From: Ectocarpus siliculosus
Lineage: Eukaryota > Sar > Phaeophyceae > Ectocarpales > Ectocarpaceae
Direction of reading: 5' to 3'
Length of the DNA stretch: 64,000 nucleotides
NCBI GenBank assembly: GCA_000310025.1
Contig: FN649759.1
Location: forward strand, 899,087 to 963,086
A program made the translations under genes and the position numbers. Below are positions 11,706-24,870 of this stretch, piece by piece. Under the pieces are notes generated by a model. The model was given only the letters and a program-made list of their open reading frames with translations, was not told the origin of the DNA and did no database searches. Position 1 is the stretch's first letter, and each line of letters opens with the position of its first letter.

Positions 11706-13020
11706 AACAACAGAGAAGGCGGTGTTCTATTTACTATAATAGAGTATCCCGCTCAACTTTTTTTTTTCGCGGCATGTGGTCGCATATTTCTTTGCCACTG
11801 CCGAAAAAGACCGCTGGATCTTTACGCAGTACATCTTTTGCATTTATCATTTTACACTGAACGACGCAGGACGGGTCGACCTTCATCGTTGTTGTTGTTG
11901 CTGTTGTATCCACATTAAAAACCGTTCCGACGTCCTCCTCGATACTTGTGGACTACCTGTTGGAAATTGTGGGAATCCCTTCATTCTGAGAGAGAGAGCC
12001 ATAGGTCGCCATCCGGCCTTTTCTTTTTTTGTATGCACTTTTCTTCTTGTGAAGTTTTGACGTTGCGCTTGCCATCGTCGCCGCGTAAGTGTTTGTGTCT
12101 TCAAACCTTCTCAGCCGGCCTTCAAACTTCTTGTTGATAAGTCTCCGTGTGGTAACTTCTCCGCGCATGAGTCATATGCAGCTATGACCTGCGCTTTGAC
12201 TTTCATGATGGGTATTTTACCTCCCCGTCTTGCGTTGGTGAGTACCTGCGATATACAGAAGGATCGCTCCACGACGCAAACAAACGTCGACGTCTCCGTT
12301 TTTTTTGTTCCCGTCGCACTCCATCCTTGCGGGGGTTTTCACCCCGAGTTCGAACGTGGGGTGCAATTTCCTCTCTTCGTACCTTCCTCGTCGGCCTTCT
12401 CCGTCGTTGTGTACATAATGTATACCTCGATTTTTCGGCTTTTCGATTCCGATAGACAAGACTACGGACTGACATTTTCCTTTCACCCCCGACGGGACCG
12501 CGCGCTCGTCGAGTGCCGAAATTCTTCATCACTTCCTTGCCTCTCCCAACACCGTCCCTTCTTCCCGCCCTTACAAATCCTCTCCCCTTCTTCTTCTTCT
12601 TTCCGTCCTCCCGGACACTCACCACCATCCGTCCTGGACGTTGGCCCACAGCCCCATTGGGGGGCGGGGGGCCAATCCTTAACCCTAGTTTGCATTATTT
12701 GTCAGTACGCAGTTGGCACGAGCTCGGCCACACATCAACACATCAACGACACAGAGCACACTGGCGGTGCAGTTGAAAACCTCGCAACACCTTCTGTCTC
12801 TAGGCCATGGTTTGAATCTGTTTGGAGTGCAGCGCTCGCAGTAGTCCGTGAGTGTACACACAAAACGAATCAAGGACGAAGAGACTGTGTAGACCCCGAC
12901 GTATGTAGTTTACATGTAGCAGGTCCACCGATGGGTTTTAGAGCCAACAATAAATCGAAAACGCAAAAGAAGATCTTCATGCTCAGGAACCTCGATCTTA
13001 GACTCAAAAAACAATCAGTA
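11706..13020. other. No gene recognised; pyrimidine-rich
   Basis: It holds a GTT/GCT-rich tract with a dispersed repeat at 11884-11925 and long pyrimidine runs near 12550-12650. One long plus frame (12184-13038) was judged spurious. Confidence 0.4.
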
Positions 13021-13410
13021 GAGGATATCATGGAGTAATGAGATACGCTTTGGTACGCTCAGATCTGCTGCTGGAGCTGTGACAGACGGAAGGATGTCGC
13101 CGGGTCCAAAAACTCAGCACTATACTGTAGAAGTATTGAAACCAAAAACATTCCATGCTGTACTACAGTATTGTAGCAACCACGAGCCCCACCCTCTGCG
13201 AATCGTCCGAGGCAGCTAGCGGTATGAGCTATTGATGTACGCCCGCACTTCAGGAGATGGGGTATTTTGCGGCGAGTGCAGGAGTGGATGATTTGGATCG
13301 AGATTGGTCGGGTGTGCGGACCCGCACCTGCAGCCTTCGACAGCACACGCCCCCATCCACAGATCTGAGCGTGCAACTGCGCACGCCACTTTACTACTGC
13401 TGTGTCCCTT
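13021..13410. mobile_element. MITE family B, copy 1
   Basis: The left end (about 13028-13085) and the reverse complement of the right end (about 13330-13405) share a core CACGCTCAGATCTG preceded by a GCG-TTG-like segment. The same arms occur in copy 2 at 36.2 kb, where they are better preserved. The inside has no coding capacity. This fits a small non-autonomous inverted-repeat transposon; its transposase source is not in the window. Confidence 0.55.
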
Positions 13411-15389
13411 GCGGGGGTGTAGCTGAAAATATCGGAACATCTTTTACCCAAAGAACCTGGAAAGCACCGGCCGTGACGCCTGCCTAGTATTTAGGGTCAG
13501 TATTGGGATTCTTGGTCTTGGTTTGAGAGAATGTGTGTGTGAGGAGGTACTACTATAGACTTCATGGTGGAGACATATCCCCACAGTTGCTCTATCCCAT
13601 ACGAAAGGATTTTTCTCTTGCGCAACACCTCCCACCTGGCCTTCCGGACGTTGTGTGCGATTGCTGGATGCTCTGTCGATCGTTGTCAATACCATTCAGA
13701 ATCAAGTTCGACTTTCAACCGCTCCTCTACAAATGAAGGCAACCACCTCAGGAGGAAACCGGTAGAACAAAACGGAAAAGAGTATCGTTGTGGTTACCTT
13801 CTTCCTGTTTTTGTCGCGCAGGGAGAGCTACGTGTCCTGAAGCTAGGCGAATGTCCTGTGTTGCCACCAATCGGTACTGACAAGTGTCTCTGGCTCTCTC
13901 TCTCTTCTCGCCGTCTCTCTCTCTCTTTCTCCTTCCCCCTTGCGAAAGTGCCAAAGTGAAGTTCAGGAGCTCGTGTCCGGAAAAGATGCAGTGTGTTGTT
14001 CACGATCGGGTATGGGTCTATCACGATATAGTGCTGGTGAGTATCAAGTGCGTTTCAAGTCATATTGGGGGCCGCGACAATATGCTACGCTGCCAGCGTA
14101 GACGACACATCACGGTCCCTGTGAAGAGACGCACCGCCTGCTTTCCTGCACCATGAAGCGAGTACGGTGCACGAGCGTTCAATTGACTTTGGATCAACGG
14201 ACGGTTCCAATACGTCTGGTATTCCGTTGGTATTGGCATCGTCAAGCCACGTAGCCCCCTTCCCCTTTTCTCTCGTTCTCCTTGTTGCTAGGGCGGAGAG
14301 GGCTCAAGCACAAAGCAACAAGGGTATTGCTGGCAGTATTGTGCGGCCCAGAAATAATGCATATAGGACAGCGAAAGTGTTGCGATGATGCTGTACAGAG
14401 AGCATGGTTTCAAGTATCGTTGACAGAAAACAAGGAAAAAATGTCAACACATACCAGTAGTGTCCTACACTGCGCCCCGTCCGGTTGTTGCTCTGATATC
14501 GGAACGTCCTGGGAGCTAGGCCGGGAATTGAAACATCGATGAACTTGATTTCCTTCCAGAAGCTGGTACCTACGGCTGTTCAAGGTGCTTGTTCGAACAG
14601 TTCAAAACCGTTTTTTCAAGGGCAACATCGCGGCGGGATATGGCCTCGGAAGAATACGTTTCAAATAGAGTGACTACGATCGTATGCATTCGGCAAGGAG
14701 ACACTGCGGTCGACAGCAGCACATGAAACAGTAGTAAATACTAAATACTACCACCATATTGGTAGACAACATGACAATCATGTTACGCATGTGGAGCAGG
14801 AGAACGTTCGATCTGGAATGTTCTTACTTGAGCGGAGTCATGATGGATAACCAGGGCAAGGGAAACGTCGGAACCAGCTCGCGTGCAGTACGCTCACATC
14901 TCCTGCTCGCTCCAACGAAATACTAACTTCTCAAGCAAACTTATGTACGAGCGTGCATTCTTGCAACTGCATCGTAAGTACGCAAAGCCATGTCTCACCA
15001 AAGGTGTCAACGTTCTGCATGCTACAGGTGGAGGGACTTGATTCAGGCTGCACCGTCGGAAACGTCAAGGACAGGCAAGCTCAAGCCTTGCAAAACACCT
15101 GAGGTTCAGCTGTAAAGAGTTTCAGATAGTCTACTAGGAGACCTTAACCTGCGGGAGGTCAGGCCGATATCAACAACGACACACATGCCATGGCTCAGCA
15201 ACATTCACGGCGTTTCCTTTCTTGTTTGGCCGCCCTCTGAAGAGAAAACGCCCGACCTATATAATTTTGTTTTGCCAGACCTGACATGAAGGCACATTCG
15301 TGAACTATTGGAAACAACTTGACGTCCTGAGCATAAGAAATGCCATGTTCACCATATACGCACGTCGCACACCAATAATTCGATCACAC
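13411..15389. other. No gene recognised
   Basis: Short CT-rich runs (13.89-13.94 kb) and no frame with family motifs. Between about 14.54 and 15.35 kb there is not even a moderately long open frame. Confidence 0.45.
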
Positions 15390-15539
15390 GAAAATCCAAG
15401 AGCGTTGGTAGTCGAAGCATAGCGTTGATATCATCTCTGGATGTCGGTCGAGGCTTAGGGCCAGTTACAACAACATTTGCCCGTTTCTCCTGTACCATGC
15501 GGTAAAGATCGGCCGCTGGCGAGCCACAAAACGAACCCG
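15390..15539 (-). CDS. Candidate internal exon, unidentified
   Basis: A 150-bp open stretch lies between an acceptor (AAAACAG) and a possible donor (GTGTGA). It encodes a compositionally normal peptide with segments DLYRMVQEKRANVVV and RDDINAMLRLPTLLDF. Neighbouring exons were not found. It could be part of a gene with the 16.4-17.0 kb frame, but phases were not linked. Confidence 0.25.
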
Positions 15540-16439
15540 CTGTTTTGTTCTGATGCCCAATATTGATTGCCATACAGAGTAAACGAACTAACTGGTATCC
15601 CAGGGGCCAATATGGAGGTCGTGATATTTTTCGTTAACAACAGCCGCGAGCGTTCTAGCACGGCGGACGACAGCTCTTCCGCAGGGGGTAGCAGCACCGG
15701 AGGCAGCAGGGGCAGCGAGAGGAGGCGCAAGTCAAGGGAACAAGGCCCGATATCTCTTTGCCTCTGGACTCCGGCTAAATGTCAGTCGCACCGACGTTTT
15801 TCACCCGCACACGGCGAAAATCCTTAAATCCGAAGAACACGTAGTACAGTATTTATTGCAACGCCGCGTCGTTTCAGACGGCACGAACCCAGTCTTGCTT
15901 TGCTAAGCATCGCACAATACATCTTAGAAACGCTTCATTATGCGCGGTAAACAGTTATGAACGTTTCACATCGTAATGGGTATAATTTGTGCCAAATCGA
16001 CGAAGAACCGCTTCAACCGTTGTGACTACATCTCCCCCCACTCTCGCGCCCCATTTTCTCTCTACCCCCCACGGTCCCGCCTTGCACAACGAGAAGCTGG
16101 TAGGGACAAAAGGTTTCTCGTGACCGTGGCTGCGAATCCGGCGTAGTAACAGGCACCCCGCAGCATCACCTTCGGCAGTTTGTGTTCTTGAAGTAGGTTG
16201 TGAGAGGAAATATAGCAAAGGTCAACAATTAGAGCGAAATTGTCCTGAAACGTTTCCACGGGCACTAGAAGGAAAAGGAACCTGAACACTACTCTGAACG
16301 CGTGACGTAAACTGCGTGAAGACCGCGTGAAGAGGTCGGAAGCTTGGAAATGGGGACGGGGGGGCAAGGGAGCGAGGAATGGGAGGGAGAAGGGTAATAG
16401 AATAACCCTGTCCGGGTTCATGGAGGTGACAACCAGCGT

Positions 16440-16970
16440 TCAAGGAGGGGGATGATTTCGAATTTCGCGATATGAGTAGGAATACTGCGTGGGCTCCGTT
16501 GAAACCATCCATAAGGACAGTATTGCGGTTGAGATAGTACGAGGAAGACAAGCAACAACAACAAAGGGTATACGCGAATCATTAGCTGCAAGCAAGATCG
16601 ACACGCAGAAAGGGGAGACCCAAGCAAACACCGCAGCGGTGGCGAGAACTCCACACAGCATATTGATTGCTGTGGCCAAGCGGCTCGATGGGGTGACGGG
16701 AGTAGAAGATGATTGCCTGGGCGGGCGACGACCCGGGGTCTGATTGCGCAAGCACACTACCTCGACCTTGCTCGAGAGCTTGACGAGTTTGAGAGAACCG
16801 ATCATCAAAGGAGAGTAAACAAATGCCCACCGCGGACTAAAATTCAAAGAGGACAACAACGGCATCAAAGGAACCGAGGCGACAAGATAATATGTGGCAA
16901 GAAAACCAACGTGTATAGCTTCGGTGCCCCGAGCGGAGAGTTGACGCTGCGGCCGCCGCTGCCGCCGCAT
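16440..16970 (-). CDS. Candidate multi-pass membrane protein (exon or short gene)
   Basis: A 176-codon frame starts with ATG at 16970 and a basic N-terminus. It contains four hydrophobic stretches: residues about 22-42, 48-66, 98-130 (INMLCGVLATAAVFAW and on) and 135-158. A polar Pro/Ser/Thr/Arg-rich loop separates the second and third. The layout, with charged or polar breaks between helices of normal length, looks like real membrane topology. The segment SPRWAFVYSPLMIG vaguely recalls the Trp/Pro motif of TMEM185-like proteins, but this is weak. A TTTTAG acceptor near residue 45 suggests the true exon may begin there. Another minus frame here is also partly hydrophobic, so the reading is tentative. 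Confidence 0.35.
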   Translation of the reverse strand: MRRQRRPQRQLSARGTEAIHVGFLATYYLVASVPLMPLLSSLNFSPRWAFVYSPLMIGSLKLVKLSSKVEVVCLRNQTPGRRPPRQSSSTPVTPSSRLATAINMLCGVLATAAVFAWVSPFCVSILLAANDSRIPFVVVACLPRTISTAILSLWMVSTEPTQYSYSYREIRNHPPP

Positions 16971-18699
16971 ATGTCACCAAGAGAAGCTCGAAATCCGCGC
17001 GAAAGCGGCCGGTGAGAAGGGACATCAAAGGATAGAATCCACCGCCACTCTGGCACCGTCCCTTCAACCGACCAGGCGACCAGCAGAGATTCGGGGATGG
17101 TTCCCTCTGACGAAAAATCCTCAACCGCTGGCAGGGGAGTTAGACGGCAACAATGGAGGCGGAGGCTGCACACGTAGCAGTCGAAGGCCGTGAACACCTT
17201 CTCGCTTCACCATGGACGCCTCTGGATGATTGAGGGGCAAAGGGACTCAGGGGAGGGTAACCTGGGAGAAAAAGAAGGCTGAGCAAGCCAAGGTCAAGGT
17301 CGAGCTCTAGGAGCAGGGGAAGCAATTGAGGGAGGCGGGGCATAAGGTTGGGGTTGTGGTTTAGGCGTTCGTATCAGCGCCGATTTCAACCGGAGCAGGA
17401 CCGACAGTGGTAGCGAGTATAAGAGTGACAATGACGGTGATGGTGGTGGTCGAAGAAGAGGGGTTCGGGGCACAGAACCGGCATTGTTAGTAGTCGAGAC
17501 GGAGCGGGGAAGTATGGCCTGTGTCCCGAAGAGAGACCGGGAAGCGAGCCAGACCCACCGTTGGAACCGATAGTAAAATTGGGACTTGACGGATGAATGA
17601 CAAGACCGTGGTGCATGTACACTCGCACGGGGGTCGGTTCCATGTAGGGTGGTGTGGTGATAGAGTTGAAAGTGGTGCGGCTGCTTGTTGCTGCCATGGA
17701 ACCGCTCACGTCTTGATGAAACACAAGAAGAGAAAATATGATCGTTGTGCGCCGTGAGGCGATTGCTCGAAAAATATACTAGTGTGAGAACGATTCTCTC
17801 ATTCATCGGACGAGGCGGGCGTGTTTGCCGAGAATGACAATCTCTGCGATGCTCTGTACGACGATGCAGTACAGGAAGCGATGGTATATACAATAGCAAG
17901 TGTAGGTTGGTGCAAAACCCATGCTGTTGCACCCGCGTGTAGCTTGGTGTAAAGACCACGCAGGTATCTGTACGGCACCGCAAAGTGTTGTTGGACCATG
18001 GGGTGTGTTTCCCTGCTTTCGAAATGATTCGCCAACCATTCTTTGTCATACGTTGGCTGTGAGGCGACACGTGATGGGTTTGTTGGTGCATGCAAACGTT
18101 TGTTTTTGGGTTTCATTGTATGCGGGAATAGAGGGAGCGATCTATTGGTGGATCTACATTGATTGCCTCTATCGTGTTGTTGCATTTTCGTCGTTGCATG
18201 ACATAGAAAAACGAAATAATGGTATCGTTCAGCGACCCTCCATGACAAGTAGGGACGCCATCAGGCGAATGTGCTTGCCGCACCGTGTGCCGGCCGCATC
18301 ACCAGCAGTTTTGATTCACAAACCAAGCGTTGAGTAGGAAACGCTAAACGACGAGACCACCCTGCGTGTAAAGCACAACCCAGCCTGCTCGATACGTCCG
18401 CCCATTCCGGTTATTCTCGTACCGCAATGAAGCAACCAACAAGCTGGTCATCGTCTACCGTATGCATTGGCTCGTCTTGGAGATGAGACCAATCTCAGAT
18501 AAACGGCAGCACATCGAGACTACCCATCAAATGGAACAAGGTCGTAGGACCCCGTGTAAACACGCCTGCCTACATCCTGCGTCACATCCACGCGAGCGAC
18601 AAATACGCCGTCAACCCATCCATCCACATGACACTCATACATCGAGAAAACAGACGGACCCCTTGGTGACATGTTTACACCCGTCGACACCGTCAACGT
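16971..18699. other. Undecided region
   Basis: The minus strand has overlapping Pro/Ser/His-rich frames up to 265 codons. One candidate exon at about 16984-17130 (acceptor CCTGCCAG, peptide including SLLVAWSVEGTVPEWRWI) could precede the 16.4 kb membrane frame. Frames compete and no consistent splice chain was found, so no gene is called. Confidence 0.3.
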
Positions 18700-21600
18700 C
18701 TAGACACTGCCGCGCTTGGCGTAGCGCAGTATGTGGGCGTTGTTGGTCAGGACATCCCGCTCGTTTACATCGACCTCGTCTTGGCCGTTGTGGCGAATCC
18801 ACCTTCCGCCCGGTGAGCGGGTGTAGGCCACCCAGTCCGAAGAGGCAGCGGAACTTTGTCCGTGTATCACACCGACCAGATCGTAGCAATTCGCGCCAGG
18901 AGGATCTGTGCACCGTAGACGGACACGGGATGAGAGGAGTGGTGGGATTAGCCGGCTTTCTGTTCTGCCCTCTCATTACCATTGTCATTTTTCAAGAGTC
19001 CGTTGGCAAAATGAATCGAAGTCACCTATTCCTCTTGCTTGGGATTGACACACACACATACTTTTCATCGGTAAGTTCTCAGCCAAACACCATTTATAGC
19101 TATCGCTCGGTGTATCCGCGTGTCACGTGTTCTCGTCGCTTTTGCTAAGGGCCCCACCTGGAGTCCGACTGAAGGTTGGCTCTACGTTGCTTGTCTCCAA
19201 AGAAAAAGCGATAACTCTTCAGTGTTTCCTTCCCTTATGTGCAAACTACCACAAACGCGGTGACCGACTCGTGGAAAGCTCTATACATTCCCAATCGACC
19301 GATCCGTGCATTCTATGTGTACGGCGAAGAATTGCAACCGTTTTGTGACTGGGTGTACCTCGTCTTTCGGTGAAGCGGTTCATGCCGAGGATGGTGGGGA
19401 TAATCACTTTCACGGCATCTTGGGAGTTCCTGCGGGATTTGCGGCGGAACAACCATGGGACAAGGAGATCAACGAAGGGAAAGGAGCGACTTCATAGTCC
19501 CCGGATCTACGTCCTCGTCTCTCTTTCACCCGTGCCTTGCCGCGGCCCCACCTTCCACTCCCACTCATACCTTTGTTCGCGAGATCGTTCCAGAGAGAAC
19601 AGAAGGGTGGAAGGCGCGTCCCGAAGGTACTGCCAGCGAATATTCATAAGGCCCCCCTGATGACAGCGTATTCCGAAAGACACAGTACAATCGCATGCGC
19701 GCGGACGGGGGGGGGGGGTAATCGTCAACATAGCGATTTTCCTTTAGCGTACCACCAACGACGGGACACGTCGAGTTTTCCGGTCACCAACAAGTTGATC
19801 GACTCTCTGGCTGAGCGAAAAGCCTGGAGGATACACAAGAGCTGTCGCTGTTTTCGCGCGCCACGTGGGACAAGTAATGTACACCCCTCAATGCTACGCA
19901 CGCCAGATCAGATTGTACAGCGGCCCAACTCAGAAGTGCCATAGCGGACAATAACTCACAGTTTCGTTTTGCGAGCACCACCCGCAGTACTCGGAGGGGC
20001 CATGAAACAGTCCCTGTGTTTGTATATCACAAGCCAAGGCGAGAAACAGAGGTTAAGGCGTGGGGTTCTCCGTCAGGAGTGTTTCACCCAAATCGCGCTT
20101 CCTCCCAACCCTGCGCCAAGAAAGTACGGCCGCTGGCTGATCAGAGAGATGGCGACACCGTCTATACCTTATAACACAGCCTCGTTGAACCTTTTCAGGG
20201 GGGCGTACAGAGCATGACTTGGGAATAAAGCCCCGGGCAGCTCTTGGGGAATGCACCCGGACGGGGGGCATTTGTGAAAGGAGCCCCAAAGACGAAGAGA
20301 CCCCCTTTCATTCACGGTGTATAGCATACAACCAAACTTTGAACAGTGCCCCGACCTTATGCTCGAAACCTTGATTCAACATATGCCACACCGTAAAGCA
20401 TCACACACTGTACCTTGCTAAGCAAGTTGACCAAAGCGTAGCGTCCAACGCTCCCTGAGGTCGGCCCGGGGACGGGGTTTGGTACCGCGACCTTGATGAT
20501 ATTGTTGCTGTAGGTTGGCCTGATGCCCTGAAAAAATGAACAAAACACACGTTCGTTAACTAGGTGAAATCGCAGGCGATCTGGCATAGCCCCATCACAC
20601 CCCAATGACAACGCTGATTCGATCGCGGCTTGTCGGTCATTCATTCACCACAAAAGGCGACCGATCGCTCTGCGGAGTGTGGCGTCTTGCGTTAGCCCTG
20701 CAGAACGTTCCGGCACCTGGCCAACGTCGCATCGATACCATGCACTTAGGTAAAATTGAACGCTGTAACTCACATGTCCGCAGCACTCGCAAAAGAAGAG
20801 TCGCTCAACCTTACACGCCGTTGCCCTGAGAGGCTCGGTCAACGTCGTGCGCTGCCAACAAAAAGGGGGAGGTGGCGGAGAGAGGGGGGTGCGAGAGCGT
20901 GCTACTGTAGTTGTCGCTGGCGTACATAGAACCATGACAATCGATGGCGGCACATGCGCCTCACGCGGACCAACCAACGTCAAACATAACCGCTGGTCAT
21001 GCTCGAAACATACCGAGTCAACCGCAACACCGAAGCATATTGTAGGTCAAATCCACTCGTGCATCAGTCGACACGCTCTCAGAAGGCCAACGACACAGCG
21101 AATACAAGAACACAGACCCATCCCGGTCTGCCCGGTGTCTCTACTCAGGGACCCTCGTTTGCGAGCAACCCTAACTGGTTGCCAAGCATCGAACAAAAAA
21201 GTGTTCCCCGCTGCATGTTAACCCCCATCGTGCTTCATCACCATTAGTGGGAGCAAATGCCAGCCATCACACTCACATTGAAACGTGCTGTGCAGCGTGT
21301 GAGCTCGCTGAAGAGCTTCTCGAGGACGGCCGCGGGGTCCACAGACGACCGGTCGCCCACCTGCGGAGTGTCAGTTTCATTTTGGGCATGTCCTTGCATT
21401 TGAGTTTGAGAAAACCAAGCATGCAGCAATCACGGGTTGAAAAGGACGCGGAACGTCTTGAGTCGAACGACCCCTTGGTAGGGGGGAAACGTTCTTGGTC
21501 ATGCACTAACCCTTGGTGTTGTGTTGATGACAACGTTTTCTGGCACCCTACGAAAATCCGGACTGTCGGGCGCTCACCTCGAACATGGCCCTGAGAGACA

Positions 21601-23463
21601 CCGCGTTGTTTCCCGGAACGTTTCCGCACTGCAGCTCGAGAAGTGCCTCCCTGAATGCCGGCACGGGGCGGAGGATCTGCAGCACCGCCTTTAGGACGTC
21701 CCCGGTGTTGGAAGGGCTACCTACCCGCCTGCAATGCCACGTAGAGATTCAAGTGTCAACAGGGTGTTCAGCGAGGGCATCACGTGGAGACGATAGGTAC
21801 GCGAATGATGATTGAGATTCAAAGCGCTGCAGTGGCGATCGCGAAAAATCAGCTAGACGAATGCAACGTGATGATGTGTGTTGTTTCGGGTCAGGAAAGA
21901 CGAGATCGCCTCTGTATGTAGAGCGTCGACGCACATCGTGGTAGGATGGCCTAGGCTCTCCGAAACCAGGCCTGGTGCGCGACGTGAATGGTCGGCCCCG
22001 ACGCCGCCGTTGTGCGGCCTGTGGGGCCTGTTTGGCCTGCTTCCACCGGTCCTCGCCCTTGGGGGCGATGTCGTCTGCTGCTGCTCCCGTGCTGTGCTCG
22101 ATGAACGGCCGAGATGCTGACGAATCGCTCCCAGCTGCAAATGGCCATTCCCGAGGATTCGACCAGTGCCCCTACCACCATTGTCGTTGCAACGAGCACC
22201 CCCACCCACGCGTTTCCTCATACCTGACGCCTGGAACAGCACCCCCGGGGATATGAATTAGATTGGGGTGAGGGAGGCAGGGTGTGTGAGGTGGTTGTCT
22301 TGCCGAAAAACGTATCTAGCCACATCCCGATCCAACCACACGTACGTGAGCTCCTGTGCTAATGGAAAGTAATGCAACGAACCCTGTTCTACCAAGATGT
22401 GTATGTTGTCGGGGACCGTGTCATCAATGGGCCAGGAGGTATCGCAATCAAGCCCACGGGGGAGCGGGGCGGGCATTGAAGCTCGCTTGGTGTGCCATAC
22501 GCTTGCAAGGCGCCTCCTGAACCACTACAGCCTTAAGGTGTGCAGGACACCACAGGCTGCAGGGCTGCAGGGGTTAGACATAAGTGTGGACCGACTGTAG
22601 TACTTGCGAGAATAGAAAAGACGTACCGGATAAGCAGCAAGGGAACGTCGGGGCGGGGCAACGATCACTTGATGAAAAACCAAGCGAAATAATGATTGGG
22701 GTCAAGAATAGTGACCACCTTGTGCTTACCGTCGATCGCGATGCGTATAGCTTCCTCATGCTCACCGCCTTGTCAGGCGACGCATAGAAGTCCACGATGA
22801 GTCGTGCCGTAGTTCGTTCCACATGGACGACGAGCCCTGGGATTTGGAGCGATCGGCCGTCGGCAGAGGCCCATTCCCGGAGTGATTCCGGGAGCGGGAG
22901 ACAGGCCGGCATCAGCAAGTTTTCGATCGCTGGCGATGTCGCTGCGCAGATGAGCAGCGGGGAAGATGAAGTTGTAGCTCGAGCTGGAGGTCTCGTGAGC
23001 AGCACTCGTAGGGCGCGGGAGATATGAACCAGACGCGTAAAAAACTCCTCGCGCGCAATGCTGTTCCTGAAGGCAACGGCGTTGCGTTTCCTCCTGCGCC
23101 TGTGAGTGGACCGGGTATCACCAAGCATCAGATTTTGTGATTGCGACATTTTGTGTGTTTCCGGCACGGGTTTGAATTCCACGGGGTAGATATGAACAGC
23201 CCGGATCGTCCTGACATGTACAATATGTGTCGATGTCCTTGGGCTACCATGTGTGCATCTACATAACACAATGATTGAATTCGAGTTACCCACCTCTTCC
23301 TGACCATCTTCCGGGCCACGGCGAAGACGAGCAATATCGTCAAAGAGACACATCCGACCGTCGTGCAGTACCTCGCCATAGTCCACCCTTCCCGGGAGTT
23401 TGGCGGTATGTGGGGGACAGATTTTGTGTCGACGAGGATGGAGGGGCAGTTCTCCTCAAGCAT
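18700..23463 (-). CDS. Membrane-anchored USP-family protein, catalytically dead (10 exons, 520 aa)
   Basis: Exons: 23294-23463, 22766-23099, 21935-22230, 21578-21728, 21277-21360, 20774-20851, 20414-20527, 19571-19629, 19359-19429, 18700-18905. All have GT-AG introns with matching phases, and the sum is exactly 521 codons with stop. The start is ATG at 23463. One transmembrane helix (about residues 31-50, CTTVGCVSLTILLVFAVA) is followed by a polybasic stretch and a disordered Arg/Pro/Gly linker. A ubiquitin-specific-protease fold then starts near residue 268: the box normally holding GNTC reads SNTGDVLKAVLQIL, then PAFREALLEL, a CECCGH zinc-ribbon segment, APSTLLFSLER, YDLVGVIHG, SSDWVAY and AHILRYAK. 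The catalytic Cys site is Asp or Gly and the His of GHY is Asp, so cleavage activity is unlikely. Architecture resembles USP30 (organelle outer membrane). Likely role: ubiquitin-binding scaffold (inference). Confidence 0.87.
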
Positions 23464-24870
23464 AAGGCATGACCACCTTTGGAAACTAGTGTATCTGGCG
23501 CCACGTGCATACAACGTAGAGTTTGGGTGAGAAAAAGGGGTCGTTAGCAACGCTCAAGGCATCAAATACACGTTGCTTGATGAACGAGACGAAGGCGCCC
23601 GCATACGGCATCTCTTTTCATATAACGTGCAACGATCCTACACGTGACTTCACTCGTGTACAACTACGTTACAACTACCGTAGTTCCTGTGCTAGCTCCG
23701 GAGCACCGGCTTGACGGCACCTACCTCTCGCTCTCGTGAGGTGGACTTTTGAAGAGGAATGTCAGGCCCTTCCCGATGCCGCCAAGGGCAGAGCGGACAA
23801 GACCCAAGTGAAAGAACCCCATGTTGCAGTTGTAGTAGCAATTCGCTTGCGATGGCTTGCGTTGATCACTGAACTGGCTGTGGGGGGTGAAGTATGGTTG
23901 TGACTTGTGGGGACGTGCAAAAAGAGCATTGGCGTCGGATGAGCACGTGTGGATCTTTAATCGAGACTGCGGGGTTGAACCGGCAGTGACGATCGTTCAG
24001 ACCCCTGTGTTGCACCGACAGAGTGTTGTCACATACGTCCGGGGTTGACCCGATATAACACACGGATTGCGAGCTGTCAAGTTCCACACACGGGCTCATA
24101 GAGTAGTGCCGGTACAGACAAATGCCGTGGTGATTGTTGTGCCGGTTTGCAACGTTGGTGAAACGATCATATATTTCTTGTCAGATGTTCTATCGGTTCG
24201 CGTCGTGCTGAAGTTGTCAGAACCTGTTCATTTATTTCGTTCGCCAGTTCACCTCTCACCCCCCCCCACGCTGCTGGTGAAGCAACAGGATTCGGACTTC
24301 GCGTGAGAAATCCCCCGCTTGAGAACTTCTCGTACACAGTCGGCTGAACATTGTCGAGTCTCGCAATGTATGTGAAGCCTCGAATATATGATCCAGACTA
24401 CGATCAAACGAACCTCCAGACGATGATGAGAGCAATCACGTGTTCTCATCGTCATCGTGGAAGGGCAGAAACAGCAGTCAATATTATTACTGCGATTTCT
24501 CGCTCGATATTCCTCTTTGCACCTCCTTCTAGGCAGTTCGACTGTGGGTATATCTCGAATGGGTAGTCTTTCTGTGTGTGCACTTATTTTTCCTAATACC
24601 CTGCCCTATGGCCGCGTCACCACGCCCCCCCGTCCCCCACATGGACTTCCTCTCCATCCACACGCCGAACACAGCAGCTCCACTTGGCTCCACAGGAAAA
24701 ATTCTGAAACACGGAAGGCACCCCCCCCCTGTTTTCGGTGTACAGATGACGGAGCCCCGTTCACGCGTGATGTGCTGTGTCATGTGGAGCTAGGCATGGA
24801 CTGACCGTGCAGAGTCAAGCAGCAGTCTGACACAAGTCGGTGACTGTAGTGCGTGTGCTACAGCAGTGCC
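23464..24870. promoter_or_regulatory. Divergent intergenic region (USP gene / plastid-protein gene)
   Basis: The region separates the starts of a minus-strand and a plus-strand gene, so it should hold both promoters. Only short unsupported frames are present. No TATA box or other motif was singled out. Confidence 0.4.

Noticed and set aside
12184-13038. 284-codon plus frame
   Set aside because: Composition is uneven, it contains pyrimidine-run-driven Pro/Ser/Phe stretches, lacks any motif, and its end runs into the arm of a MITE.
17294-18091. 265-codon minus frame
   Set aside because: It is His/Arg/Ser/Pro-rich with competing open frames in the same strand and no splice or family support.
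21935-22171. Alternative reading of USP exon 3 (RWKQAKQAPQAAQRRRR frame)
   Set aside because: It fits the upstream phase but not the downstream exon; the frame starting at 22230 fits both sides.
22797-23027. Plus-strand frame over exon 2 of the USP-like gene
   Set aside because: The minus frame has phase-matched splice sites linking nine other exons, so the plus frame is a shadow.
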